This document shows positions 37,811 through 50,841 of a stretch of 64,000 nt of DNA, piece by piece (the stretch's first letter is position 1; each line of letters begins with the position of its first letter). The position numbers and the translations under genes were made by a program. This stretch comes from Cycas panzhihuaensis. Taxonomy: Eukaryota; Cycadophyta. The DNA is taken from positions 190,099,741-190,163,740 of the forward strand of contig CM041465.1 in the NCBI GenBank assembly GCA_023213395.1, given 5' to 3'. The notes beneath the pieces are model-generated. The model ran no database searches. It saw only the letters and a program-made list of their open reading frames with translations, and was not told the DNA's origin.

Positions 37811-39660
37811 ACGATCCTACAAAACTTGAATCTAGCAATTGATCTAGTGTATAAGGCACTTTAGGAGCTAATGAAAGTAGAAGATTGATGAGTTAAATAG
37901 TGGATATACTAGTGACGTATGACTGACATCCTTAGGGTGAAAAGAAGGTGAAAAAAACTAAAGGGTAGATAAAAGATATAGAAGTTGATGAAGTCACATG
38001 TGTTAAAGATAGTAAAACTAATAGTATATAATTTATTTTTTTTGGAAAATTATTTTATGCACATAGATGTCATATTTATGAAGTACACAAATGTAAAATG
38101 AGTCCACCATAAAGATGTGTGAGAAGAGAAACAATTGCTAGTTGCTTCACTAATATGGATTGGTCCCTGAAAAAAGTGATCAAGATTTTATAAGAATGGG
38201 TATTTCACCTAATCTCACTACTAGTAATAACAAGATAGAATTTTATGAAGACAACTTTTTAATTCATTTGTAAAGGTAGTTACAAGTGTCCTCCTTAAGG
38301 ACTCACTATTACAATTGAACGGTTCTAGAGGCCTTTTTAAGCATCTCAAATTAAGATTCACTACTAGAATGATATCAGTACTTCATTGATGATAAAAAGT
38401 TAAAAGAAGCACCAAGTCTATATGAAGAAAAATGGCAAGTTAAAGATATGCTTTTGAGGCGCATAAAGAAATTAAAGGGCATGGAAAAAGTATGTGGCAT
38501 GTATGATGAAATTTAATAACATTTATTATGAAATGATGAAGTGTAAGGGCATATTCTAGTTATATGAGGAATTAATAGTTTGTTGGTTGTAGGACATCTC
38601 TTAAAAACTTGTTAGGAGAATGAATTTTATAAAAAAGGTTCTATTCGGTTGTCAAAATAGTGGTGCCTATAAATTCTCATGTGTACCCTATAAATTCTCT
38701 TGAGCCTTTACATCATCTAATAGTATTTTAAATAAATATGCATGTGTATCACTCTCTCAATATATGTGATGAGTGGGATTATGTTGAAAGACACTATAAA
38801 GATAAAGCTAGCAATTGATCTAATGTATAAACTAGTTCAGGAGCCAGTAAAAGTATAAGATTCACGAGTTAAATGCTAAATATAATAATGATATGTGACT
38901 AAGATCCTTAGGGTAAGAAGAAGACTAAGGTATACATAGAAGCTATAGAAAGATATAGAAGTTTATGAAGTTGGATATATTGAAGATAATAAAACTAGTA
39001 GTATATAATTTAATTTTTATGGATAATTATTTTATATATATAGATGTCATTTTTATGAAGTATGTAGGTGTGAAATGAGACTGCCATAAAGATGTATGAG
39101 AAGAGAAACTATTATTAGTTGTTTTACCAATATAGGTTGCCCCACTACAAAAGTGATCAAGACTTTGTGAGAATGGCTATCTCACATAATCTCATAACTA
39201 GTAGTAGTAAGACAAAATTTTATGAAGATAAAATTTTAGTTCATTTATGAAGGTAGTTATGAGGGTCTTGGTGGAGGATTCATTGTTACAATTGAATAAT
39301 TTTAGAGGTCTTTTTGAGCATTTCAAATTGGGATTTGCTATGAGGATAATGTCAATACTCTATCAATAAAAGAAGTTGAAATATGTATTAAGTTTGTATG
39401 AATAAAAGTGACAAGATGAAGGTATGTTTGTGAGGTATATAATGAAATGAAATGGTATAAAAAATGTATGTTCTATTTATGGTAAAATTTAATAACATTT
39501 ATTATAAAATAATAAAAATTGGCGATGAACTTTGGTTGTACAAGAAAATGATAGCCTATTGGTTGTAGGACATATGTTAACAACTTGTTAAGAGAATGGA
39601 TTTTATAAAAATGGTTATATTTAGTTGTCAAAATAGTGGAGGCTATTTGTAGAAATAAAA
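37709..39660 (+). repeat. ~985-bp tandem duplication
   Basis: Units 37709-38690 and 38691-39660 align end to end (CCTATAA.TTCTCTTGAGCC start; ACTAGTAGTATATAATTTA, GAAGAGAAAC, GTTGTAGGACAT and GGTTGTCAAAATAGTGG-like landmarks), diverged by many substitutions. Each starts within the inverted LTR fragment. Function of the unit unknown; no intact ORF. Confidence 0.8.
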
Positions 39661-41338
39661 ATATATTTTTGCCATTCATAATATATATCATATTTATGTC
39701 ATTCTCTATGTTCTATCCATTTAGCTCTAATTTCTTTACTGTTTAATAATGTTTTTATCTATTTCTATCAGGGTCAACCTTATTTTTTCATTTTACATCT
39801 GCTTATCTATTTGAGGATTTACAAATAGATCTTTATAATACAATATTATGCAAAATTTATAAGGTTTTCAATGTGATAGTTTCAAGCTAAAAAATGAGTG
39901 TAATGTGACATATTTTTTTGGCAAATTGATATTTGTATAGATTTATGCTAGACATGATTTATTCCCCTTTGGTATTTTTAAAATATTACTTTAGTGACCA
40001 ATGCTCTCACTAAACAAATGAATAGATCACCTAGTTTTGTTATATGATTATTTGGTATTATTAATTAATGAAGAATAATAAAGGAAGTTTCTTTTAAAAG
40101 TACATATAAAAAAGCTCATTTATGGTTTTGAAGCCTTATAACAGATAAAGAATATATAAAGTGGGATATATTTGATATAATATTGATGTGGGAATATCTT
40201 ATACATATGTTGGATATGAAAATCCCCCTTGAAAATTTTTACATTTGGTTTAATAGTGCACAAGACTAGTTAAATGATATATCACATATTTATTGATGAC
40301 AAATAAATCATCAACACCTATTTGATCATTAATGACATGATTTAATATCTTGATAAAGGGCCTAGTTTAATTGTTTGATGTTGAAGATATAAGCTAAAGT
40401 TGATGATTAAGAATTCCACTTGTTTTATGATACAAGGAGAAGAAAAAGTCTTATATATTATTCATTTAGCATATTGATTCAATTATTGAAATTATCCAAT
40501 TAATATTAGAAAAGTATTTGTAAGTGAGAAATCTGACTAACCATGCATGATAAGAGATATAAAAGTATATTTTTATATTACTTTATTATAACTAACTTAT
40601 CTTCACTAAGGAGTATACCCAATTCCTAGAGTTAGTATGTTTAGATGTTTGATTGATTTATTGATGAATTATTAATGGTTACCAAAAGAAAGTTATAAGT
40701 GTGAAGTAGCATCAATGAAGGTCGTACATAAGATATTTTCTTATACATAGGAGGCAAGATGAATGATACTACTCTTATAATTATATAGATTATATTATTA
40801 ATCTTATATGTAAGAGGCGAGGGATATTTTATGCTACTTTTATTTATTGATGAACCTTTTACAAGAAGCACATCCTATAGAACAAGAAATTACATTAGTT
40901 GGTTACCTATGTATTCCGATATATGGTTATTTTTTCATATAGATATAAGAAATTAATTTTTGATTCATAAGATTGATAAGTACTTGACTGATGATGTTTT
41001 ATAATAACTTTATAGGGGAAGATATAAAGATGTTTAGGAAAATATTTCATATATTAGTTGATGTTGATGGATGATAATTGGTTTATATTTATACGTTGGT
41101 TGTTCATGGTTAGTCATTGATAATCATAGATGATTAGATGTTATTTACATATAGGTTTATTACAAAGGTTTTACAAGTTAATGCTTGTAGGAGACAAGCA
41201 TGATGATTGATAGATTTATATGTTATAGGTGATGATACATATATAACTTCATATATATCATAGGTTATAGGATCCAATAGACATTAAACACTTGAATATA
41301 AAGATGATAAATTGAAAATATTAAACATTAAAGTGGGA
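39661..41338 (+). other. Remaining interior of the large TRIM relative
   Basis: AT-rich, non-coding as far as I can tell; the last ~590 bp are shared with the small TRIM. AAAGTGGGA (41330-41338) is a plausible polypurine tract. Confidence 0.5.
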
Positions 41339-41790
41339 TGTTAAAATATGTGAATATTTAAGTATATTATTCATATATATAATGTTTTACATTAATGTAG
41401 TGAAAGCCACTCATCAGATACATTGAGAAATGTGATATACATACTAATCTATGTAAAGATACTATTAGATGATGTAAAGGCTCAAGAGAAATAATAGGCT
41501 ACTCATGAGGTGACTACTGATATTTAGATAAAGAGGAACTCCTAACTCTAACCTTCTCATGTGGTTTTTTTCCATACTAGGTTTTCCATATATAAATCTA
41601 TTATCTCTTAATTAGTAAATGCTTATTACATGTTTGATCTACTTTACACTTTATGATTCATGTTTATTATTTTATATATATGCATTGCTTATGATATAAT
41701 TCATATCCATCATATATGCTTGTTATACTCTTATTTCCTATACTCACTACATAACAATATCATATCAAACTTATATTCTAAATTCTAATA
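41339..41790 (+). repeat. TRIM-family 3' LTR
   Basis: TGTTAAAATATGTG...TTCTAATA; colinear with 36872-37389. Confidence 0.7.
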
Positions 41791-41795
41791 AAATT

Positions 41796-42334
41796 ACAAG
41801 CCTAATCCTATGTATTCCTCAAATGTATTTAAATCTTTATCTTGCCTGTGCTTCAAATTTCAAATTCCAAGATGCTTTCATCTTATAGTTGTCCTCAAGA
41901 GTTCACTACCATGGTCGATAGGTTTACTTTTAGATTTTAATTTTCCCATACCCTCAAATATTTTAGTGGCCCTATAAGACTACTAGTTGTTCTTGGAGCA
42001 TTAAGCTACATTTAATTATTCAAATACATTTCAATACCCTTCTTTTATACCTACAAATAATGGTGTCTTTAAATATCTCCTTACTAGCAAATCTACACAT
42101 ATACATCTTTGAGAATTTATGCATTACCTTCTGGGTTCCTTTATTTTCCCCTATTAAGAAATAATCCCATCGTTGTAATTCATTTATATATAGCAAGGTA
42201 ATTTTTAATCTACTTCTATATGTTCAAATTTCTTAGGTTATAGCTTTTGATTAGTAAGGGGATTACTGGCCTAACTTTAATTTTTAAAGTTTATCCTCGA
42301 TGTTCAAATCGTTTCAAAGTTTGTAAGTTAGGTT
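41796..42334. other. Unassigned sequence
   Basis: AT- and pyrimidine-rich DNA between two LTRs. No motif recognised. Confidence 0.35.
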
Positions 42335-42554
42335 TATATCATATACTATCACTAAGATTTGTAATAAAATAATAATTATTTAAATTAGGTTTAGGTATAA
42401 AATATTGTGTTGTTTGGTAGGTTGCTAATTAAGTAATATAAATATTATTTTATATGGACTTATTCTCATATTTTTATCAATTATCAATTGAATTATTATA
42501 GTTCTTTTCTTACTTCTTAGCATATGTAATCTTTGGCTTTCATTAGTACTCTAT
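42335..42554 (+). repeat. 5' LTR of gypsy family B
   Basis: Colinear with 2237-2453 and followed four bases later by a primer site, which identifies it as a 5' LTR. Confidence 0.68.
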
Positions 42555-42558
42555 AAAG

Positions 42559-42570
42559 TGGTATCAAATC
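42559..42570 (+). promoter_or_regulatory. Primer-binding site of family B
   Basis: TGGTATCAAATC matches TGGTATCAGAGC except for two transitions. Confidence 0.75.
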
Positions 42571-43019
42571 TTTACTTTTGGTACCTATAGTGACATAATT
42601 CTTATCAATAAATAAATTTAAGGCTAGATTACTTAGGAAAGTCAATCATTATAGCTCCATTATTTCCCATTATATATTTTCTCCTACTCTCAGCATCCTC
42701 ATCATTTTTCTACCTAGATTTCCCTTCCATTAAATAGTATCTCTATGTTAGACATAACACACTTCTATGACTTTGACATATATCTTTTAAATTACCTTTA
42801 TTCCATTAAGTTCTATACTATCATGTGTCTCAACATTGCTTACTTATTTGGTTACATGTTCCATTAGCTACTGAGCCATCATGCATCTTACTACTTTTCT
42901 CAGCTTGTGTCATCACCTTTATTCTATCTACTACTAATGTTTTAATAGAGCTTATATTCATGCTTCTATTTGGATTGGTCCTTATAAATTTTTGTTAGTG
43001 CTTAATGGGCATCTACCAA
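42571..43019 (+). other. Family B leader, truncated
   Basis: Non-coding, pyrimidine-rich. The family A homology starts abruptly at about 43020, so the rest of the family B element is missing. Confidence 0.4.
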
Positions 43020-43780
43020 CTTGAAATAGTCTTAAGAGACAAATGGCTAAGGACACTTAGGACCTATGCTCTAAACCAAAATAAAAACCTTATTAAGTTT
43101 ATAATGAATGGTAAAAAATATTAATTCATGGTGATCAATACCCTTAAATCATTAGTTGAGTTTACATAGGAAATAGGAAAATTGATTTATAAAGGTCGCA
43201 TTGGCTTCATCATAATATTATTCTATATTAAATTAGAGGAATTAAAGGAAGAGCCTCCCTTGGGCCAAAAGTAAGAAATAAATCTACTCCCAAATAGTTA
43301 TAATTAATAGTTATATAAGAGTCCAATGCCTATTTGAATCATAGAATATCTTATCAAGTGGAAGCATTATCACAACTAAAATTGACTTTAGAAGGAAAAT
43401 AGTTTATTAGAGAATATTCATCATTACTAATGATTTATAGGAAATGTGTTTTTATAATAGTTAAAACTTATTTTAAATCTAATTTACAATTCATGGGAGA
43501 TGCATTAGTTGTTCTTATCTCAAATTAGGGAAGAATTAGATTAACTAATAAGTAATGTTATCTTTTAATAGTCAATTTTGTTAAGAGGGAGATTTAAGAT
43601 GGCTATATAAAGATGTCTTAACAATCTATAATTCAATTATCTATTATGGATTTAAACTTTATAGATTGACTCTCTGTGGGACTTATCCCTATTTGGTTTT
43701 CCAATTGAACTTTTAAGTTGTCAAATTATTTATTTTTGTGGCTAAATATAAAATCGTAAACATATATATCTCTTTTGGAA
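43020..43780 (+). pseudogene. Family A protease end, tail and LTR (second locus)
   Basis: Starts in the protease (KWLRTL-like, 43040-43080). A tail frame reads IIEYLIKWK near 43345, the chromodomain-like core, then an LTR begins near 43469. No RT, RNase H or integrase lies between protease and tail, as in the copy at 2810-13627. No insertion is present here, so it serves as the empty site for the copia element. Confidence 0.6.
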
Positions 43781-44009
43781 TATTATAAAATTGCTTTGAC
43801 AAGGATACTACATTCAAGACATTGTGAGATTAAACCCAAGATACAAGAATGATGGAAATTTTCTAAGATAATTTAATTCATACATATAAGAGGTTTAACT
43901 CTATCACATTGTCATACCAAAACCTAGCCTTCAATCCCATCACAATCCTCAATTAGGCATGAAGTTATCTTAAATATGGATGCGAAATACTCCTATAGGT
44001 GAAAGACAT

Positions 44010-44480
44010 GCTCTGATACCATGAGCCCACCATAAATGAATAATAAATTAATAACAAATAGTAGATAATGATGTTAGATAAGTAATAAGAATTAAATAAG
44101 GACTAGTGAGGAAGATGCCAAGTACCAAAGTGTTGAATATAGGAAATAATTAATTACCTAATATTAAAGTTATCATAAGTTTTGGTTAACATAACTCTTA
44201 TATTTATAGTTGAAATAATAGGTTATTTATGGTGTAAACTTTGATAATTATTAAAATAATAAACCTTGGTTATGCTAGGTAACTCATTTCTCCCCTTTTT
44301 ATTATTCATTCATTAATAGAAGATGATTCTCTAAATGTTAATTTGGAAGTCTATCTTCCTCATTGACTACTTTTCTTATTTAATACTTTTAGCATAGTAT
44401 TATATCTTTTCTTAGAATGTTGGGAGATCTTCCTTAGCATTGGGATGAACACTCATAAAGAACTACATATTAGTAGAAGT
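44010..44480 (-). repeat. Minus-strand LTR relic with primer site, copy 2
   Basis: GCTCTGATACCA (44010-44021) is a perfect reverse complement of the tRNA-iMet primer site and directly abuts the LTR start TGAGCCCACC at 44022. LTR sequence continues to about 44480. Interior sequence toward 43800 shows no coding motif. Confidence 0.65.
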
Positions 44481-44659
44481 CAGAACCCATGATTTTCTTA
44501 TCATTCAAGAGTACATAATCACTAGTAACACGCTATTTATAGTGCTTTATTCCATTTGGGAATTAGAGAATTTTGATTCTTTTAAACATCCTTAGGCTCA
44601 GGTGGCATTGTTATCCCTTTTGCTAATTGGTTAAAAGAATCTTTAGTACGTTCAAGTTT

Positions 44660-45090
44660 TGATTATTATGCTCAATCCACTTAGGTTATCTTTGATTACT
44701 AAATTTTACTTATTAATGTACTTAGCATCTATGTAGCTACTTACACCTCCTTACATATAACTTCTTAGAATTGCCTATAAATTTTCTTGGCTACTAGCCA
44801 CTAGGTTGTGATAGGTGATTTTAAGATGGTTGAAGCTATAGATGTTAAGTTGGGAGGACTTCCTCTTTTTTTCTTTCAACTTGAATTTAATGTTTGGTTA
44901 ACTTTAAGGCTTATCCTAAACCATTTGAAGGGTGGCTAGTAACTTCTAATTCCTCTAGGTCCACTTAATCTGATTATAAGAATGGTTCTTATTAACCCTC
45001 TAAAATGTACCCTTTGTAAGATAATTATTTATATCAATTTTCAAGTGTTTGAAGTATTATTTCATGAATATAGTAATCATTTTTACTCAA
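44660..45090 (+). pseudogene. LINE endonuclease remnant, copy 2
   Basis: VVIGDFKMVEAID near 44807 and YSNHFYSSL near 45070 match the copy at 14540-15000. Asn of the GDFN motif is changed to Lys. Stops throughout. Confidence 0.6.
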
Positions 45091-45405
45091 GTCTTTATTT
45101 CTTATATACAATTATATATGAACTACTTATCCATATCTAATACTTGTCATACCACCTTTAATTTACTTCTGTTTTTCCTTTATTATTCTTTTGCTACTTA
45201 ACCCTTTCCTTCCTTTATTACATCACCTCTTCATAATGCTTTACACCTAATTTTTATATTTTATATATCATACCCATTTGTTTTTGTTTATACATCCTAA
45301 TCTTTCTCTAAAGTAATAATACCCTACCATCCTATAATGTCTTTATATCCCTTAATGCCTAATTTTTATTTCCCTTATATGCCTTTTATTGATTACTATA
45401 TATAT

Positions 45406-46075
45406 AAATATAAGAGCATCATTGTATACATGTATTTTCTGCTATTAGACTTAGGAGGTTTTTGTTCTTGAAATAGTTCATATAATAAAGTAGTCTCAAC
45501 ATGCTTTATAGTGAAGATTTTACAAGAATATAGGGTTTCAATGTTCAATACTTATGAACTATATATAAGTGAATATACATATTTCATGAGTTACACTTTA
45601 TAATAAGTATCTTTACATAAAGTGTGATAGGGAAATTCATTGCTACAAGTTGTATGTCCTCAAGGTGACAAGTCATGAATAAATTATGGTTGTTGATTAG
45701 AAGGGACACGTAGCTACATCAAGAGCAATTTGCAAGTGAGCCAAATGCTTAAAAGAGACAAGGAAGTTTGGAATCTTTTAAAGGAGTAAATCACAATTAA
45801 AATACCACTGCCAAAATTAGAGACATATGGTATCATCATAGTAACTTTACATCCAAAAGGTTTTCACATTGCATTATCTACCAAGAAGACATATTATGAG
45901 TAAATAAAGTGTGAAGTGAATCTTAACATGATGTGTGGGCCATAAAATTACAAAGACATAAGAAAGTAATAATTAAATTAGAAGGAGCTAACCAACCAAT
46001 GGCCATATTACTATATTATAATAAACTATTTGTGTGAAGCATACAAGAATTTTTTACATGTTGTATGTCACTAAC
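45406..46075 (+). repeat. Truncated gypsy LTR
   Basis: Colinear with the first two thirds of 15282-16488 (TAAGAGCATC start, ATTAGAC..AGGAG, GTGAAGCA end). Stops at about 46075. Confidence 0.7.
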
Positions 46076-48311
46076 CTATTGGAGCACTTAGTGCTTTTGA
46101 CTCTACCTTAATGATTTTCACCTAAGTTATTCAATAAGCTAGTTTTAAGCTATCCAAATCTTGAATTTATAGAAGCTTATTTAAAATATAACATACATAA
46201 TAGAATATATTTTATCTAATGGATACAAAAAATCTAAGTGGACAGAAGTTCCTTTACACTTATAATTAGGTTTCTTTTATAATTAATAATTAATGTTAAA
46301 TAAATCATTATAATTTAAAATGATAAATTTAACAATAATTCATCTTATACAAAAATCAATCAAATTGAGAAAGGATGCTAATAAGATTACAATAGAGGGA
46401 TTCACTACCTAACCAATTACAATTCTAAAGAAGAAAGTACCTTTGATCTAGAGCATATGATATAAAAGATGAAGTATTAATGTTTCAATCTTCACTCAAT
46501 TACCTAAGCTATCTTTTCACACAGGTCATCATTAGAATGTTGATTTTTATAAGTAGACACTATTGTAATATTTTAACCTCTACCATAGTATTTTAACGTC
46601 CACACATGTCTCATCCTTTAAGAAAAAAAAAAAAATATTCCATCCACGTATGGGTCACCATTAAGATAATTTTGATGGACTACCTTGCTATGCAACTCAT
46701 GTGTTCCATACCATATAACAAATCCTAAATAAGATGTGGAATCACTCCACCCTAAAAAAGATATAGACTCACTTTACTCTTAATGAAATGGGGGGCTTAT
46801 TCTACCTAAATTTCTTTATAAATAATGATAATTAGGGAACAATAGGAATGTCTCCACTTTATCTTAAAACTATAATTTGACACCCATAAAATAGTCTAAG
46901 GAGATTAAGTAGTAGATCACACACATGCTCATGACACTACCAATCATGTCCCTCACACGGGATGGTGGTGGTCACCAAGACTAATGTAGAGAGAAATATC
47001 TCAACTTTTGTGCATATAAAAATAAAGAAAGGGTAATCACTCAATTCCCATGCATGTAGAAATAACTAGAGCATAAGAGACTCACTCAACCGCATCTCAA
47101 AACTCTTCAAATAAAATCCCCTAGAAGTACCTTCCTAGGGTATAGTATTTTGTATAAACTAAGTGTTAAATGGCTAAAAGATAAATAATAACCAAGGAAG
47201 CTTCTAACTACTTTCCTAAAATCTGCAATAATTTTTCATAAAAGAATAAGAACTTTGTCTAATGTACCTATCTACTAATAGAAAGTGTAACTTTAATAGT
47301 TTAACTTAGAATAACTCTTCATGCAACTATGGATAATTCAGAAGAATTCTAACATTAGTTGTAAGCACCTTTTATATACCAAATATATAAAAATTAAAGC
47401 TAATCTATAGGTTTAAGCCCTTTAAAATCTATTTGGATGTTACTTGCTCTCTAAAAAAACTTACACTTTTACCTCAAAATTTTTGTAGCATCCATAAACT
47501 ATATCATAAGATAAATAATACCTTCTTTCTCACATTTTTCTAGGCTATACATCCTCCCAATCATGATTCATATCCCAATCATCAATTACATTAAGGCTAA
47601 GTGGAGGAATTTAAGGTTTTGTAGCTATAAAAGTCCTCATAATAGTTATAAATATGTTTGTAGGTATTATTGCTAAAATAATTATACACTACCCACTACA
47701 TCCATTTTCTGAAAATATCTCATTATAGGGTATTTCTAAGTGGTCCCTAAATATCCAAGCATCTTTATGACTTTAATTTGACTTGAATGAAGCTACTCTA
47801 ATGTAATTTTATTAATAAATGAATAAGATATGAGTAAAGTAATGAGAACTTGCCATCTATCCCTTTGTTTTCATATTTCTATAACTTTTCAAGTGATTAT
47901 TTTTCTCTGAAAATCTCATTTATAGATTTGTAAGAAACTCCCTGTATTAATTGTTTACCCATCTTGGAATTTATGAACTTATAGGGAACTTTTCTTTATT
48001 CATAATTTCATGCCCAGGCATTCTAATTCCACTTATGAATGATACATTTATATAGTCACAAGTAGTATTTTATTCAATAAGACTTAACTTGAACATCTAG
48101 TTGAAATTTTTATAACTTTTCTCTTTGATATCAATTTTTAGTGCTCCACTAACCATTGTAAATCTTGAAACTTTTTCTTTTACTTAGTAGATTCCTTCTC
48201 TACAAATTTTATCCATTAATCATACTCTTATATCTTAAAGGCATTATATAGATTTTTGTACTCATCTTCTACCCTAATAATAATTTTTATGTATATTCTT
48301 CCCTTGTTCAT
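46076..48311. other. Unassigned sequence
   Basis: About 2.2 kb of AT-rich DNA between the truncated gypsy LTR and the family A gag. I find no ORF with family resemblance, LTR pair or tandem repeat. Confidence 0.4.
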
Positions 48312-48660
48312 ATCATAGCCATAAGGGAAGAATTATGGCCATCAATAAAGAATTAATAAAAAAGAAAAAAGAAAAAAAGAAAAAAGGAAGACTAAGTAAA
48401 AACCCCAAAATATGATTAATCCAAACATACATCAAAATTAAGCACATGAAAAAATCTTAAATAAATAAGACCACAAAAATTAAATATATATAAAAAAAAT
48501 AGAATGGTCTAAAACTTTGATGATATAAATAAATATATAGATGAACCCCAATAATGGTAGATAAGTACTATTAAGAGGTTGAATAAATCAATTATCTTTA
48601 AGAATAGAATAAAATAGACATTAGAACATTTAGTCTAAAATAAAGATTCTGAAGATAATT
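48312..48660 (+). pseudogene. Family A gag N-terminus, left half of a split copy
   Basis: From CATAAGGGAAG onward it is colinear with 3828-4165, including the gag ATG (48335, M-A-I-N-K-E-L) and the ACATTAGAACATTTAGTC block. It ends at GAAGATAATT where the LINE begins. The continuation is at 61504-62056. Confidence 0.75.
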
Positions 48661-48719
48661 CCACCTTCCATAATATTAATCAAGTATGGAGGTGTTATAA
48701 AAGGTAGAAATATTATTGA
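48661..48719 (+). pseudogene. LINE RT, N-terminal fragment
   Basis: Reads PPSII then VIKGRNIID, which corresponds to the LP.IIS..QSGFV.GR.I.DN region at the start of plant LINE RTs. The frame continues exactly at 51166 (QHIIT, then EVVHS) once the LTR element and one target duplication are removed. Confidence 0.75.
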
Positions 48720-49013
48720 TGTTGGGTAATGCTAACCCATAAGAATATTAAACTATTGCAATTACCCTTTTTATATATACTAGGAAGTCATAATGTGTAT
48801 ACTTCTTCATAATATAGGTAATCGGTTAACCAAGTAGTGATATATACTATAAATATATACTAGTTTGACATAATACAACTAAAAGTGACTATTTTTCATA
48901 AGTATATTATGTTGTATATTTGTACAAATTATTCTTTTATTTATTCACCTATATATATTTGTATTTCATAATCTTATATGGTCATCGACCTATTTAGGTA
49001 TTTATGTTTAACA
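48720..49013 (+). repeat. 5' LTR of the element in LINE RT
   Basis: TGTTGGGTAATG...TTTAACA. Lacks a ~30-bp segment present in the 3' LTR. Confidence 0.82.
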
Positions 49014-49216
49014 AGTGTTGTTAGGGTGCTAGTTTAAGCCTTTTCTTAACCCTAATTAGGTATAAGACTATGAGTATGTCCACCTATCAAGGGTTTATTC
49101 TAAACATATTTTAGTTATGCTTATTTATGACTTATGAGGGGGGCATTTTATTTGTTTATCAGTTGATGTTCTGTAATAGGTTACAGATGGTTTCAAATCA
49201 CATTTTACATGGCACC

Positions 49217-49328
49217 TAGAGCATGTTGATGTCATGAGCCTATAGCATGTTAGTATTAACACTTAGAGCATGTTGTCATCATAAGCCTAGAGAATCTTGA
49301 TGTTATAAGGCTAGAGCATATTTGTGTC
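49217..49328 (+). repeat. ~24-bp minisatellite, about five units
   Basis: TAGAGCATGTTG-type units start at 49217, 49241, 49264, 49288 and 49312. Units are imperfect and contiguous, unlike a spaced array. Confidence 0.8.
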
Positions 49329-50841
49329 TATATATATAAATCTAGCTAAAACATAGGTATTGAGGTTATCTCAAATCCCACAAAGGTTTATGACATGCTT
49401 GATTTATATTTTGGATTGGCTACTTACAAGTTTTAGCAGTATACATGTAGATGTTATACATGAGTCTAAAAGAAAGGCTTTAGATATAAGATTAATCACC
49501 TTATGAAGTTGGTGATATGGTAAGTAAACCATTATTTCCTTATCATATAACAAAGAATCGTGATTGACTAGGGTTTTACAAAATGGTTTGGTGCAATAGA
49601 TGGTTTTTTAGCTCATTTTGAAGGGTATCTAAAGTGGTCTTTGCTTGATATCTTCTTAGAAAAAACCTTTTATTTGAGTATTGAAAACTAAAATTTATTG
49701 TTTGAAGCTAGATCTAATGAAGTTTTATCTCTAATCCAGTATTTTGCAACACTATGTAAAGGTGGGTAACTTTTTTACAATGTTAGTTAAAGTTACAAAG
49801 TGTTAGTCTTTGTCCAACAAACTAAACTTAAAGAAAAATACTGTTAGGTATTTTTTTAATCCTTTCCATGGTGTTGGATAGTTGATTAATAGTGTTTGAT
49901 GGCTTTATTTGGGCATTGGGTAAACTACTAGCTTGTTGGGTGATTTTTTAATGAGTTAGGTGCTTATTTATATAGAAAACCCATTGTTAGACATGCATTC
50001 TTCAGTTATGACTATTCTATTAAACTTTTGGTGCTAAGATCTATATGTATAAAGATTTTAGATTAAAAACTAGCTCAAGAATTGATGTTTGGGATCATTA
50101 AAAGATGCACATGAGTTACATGGGTCACATGATGGAGAAAGATAAACAACAAGCTAAATTTTTGATATATGAATATTTTTAATAAATATAAAATTTAATT
50201 AATATGTCTTCTAATCTTACTTCAAGCCTACTAGCCCCTTGGGATGGTCATACATGTGCTTTAATATGATTGGGGTCAAAAGAAAAAGGGCTTTTCTTAA
50301 TTTTTACTTTTGTATCACTTGAAACATGTGCATACTAAAATAATGATATCTGCTTTATACGACATCAAAATTGAGTGTTGTTAGTTTCATTGTAAAGCTA
50401 ACTCATGGGGCTTTCTAACAAGTGGTCACAAAGTATGCTTTAAAGATCTTTTATAGTAGTTTTAATGGTGTGTAGTTTAGACTTTCATTTGGAAAGATGT
50501 TAAAATATAGCATATGACTAGAAAAAGAGGCATTTTGTCATATGTTTTTACTTAGATAACTATTTTACAAGTTTATTAAATAGTGTAGAGGATGGGTTTG
50601 AAGGTTTCTACATAGGTTTTCTCTTTCGTGTGTAGGAGAGCTAGAAATAGGCAAAATAGGAGTAAGTGTAGGCTACTTAGCAGACAAATATTAGTGAATC
50701 ATATATAGAAAAGCCATTTTAGATAATTGGTATTTACAATAGCTAGTTACCTATGTGTTCTAGTAGATGTTTATCTTTTATATGGATCCAACATCATATT
50801 TAAAGTAATTATGTGACATGGATTGAATATTAATAGGGGAA
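49329..50841 (+). other. Interior of the short LTR element
   Basis: No open frame or domain recognised. AT-rich with no strong repeats. Confidence 0.5.

Larger units (their letters stand above)
36872..41790 (+). mobile_element. Large relative of the TRIM family with rearranged interior
   Basis: LTRs 36872-37389 and 41339-41790 match the TRIM LTRs, and the last 0.6 kb of interior (40750-41338) matches the TRIM interior at 21150-21678. Between them lie an inverted partial LTR (37394-37810) and a ~985-bp tandem duplication (37709-39660). Flanks AAAAT (36867-36871) and AAATT (41791-41795) nearly match as a target duplication. It carries no recognised gag or pol. Confidence 0.65.
43020..46075 (+). 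repeat. ~3-kb block, copy 2
   Basis: Colinear with 13000-16080 (see that entry). Includes family A protease end, tail and LTR start (~43469), the inverted LTR relic (44022), LINE endonuclease remnant, pyrimidine-rich tract and a truncated gypsy LTR. Confidence 0.7.

Noticed and set aside
49217-49328. Regularly spaced 24-bp repeat considered as a CRISPR-like array
   Set aside because: Units are contiguous and imperfect with no unique spacers, and the context is an LTR element in eukaryotic DNA.
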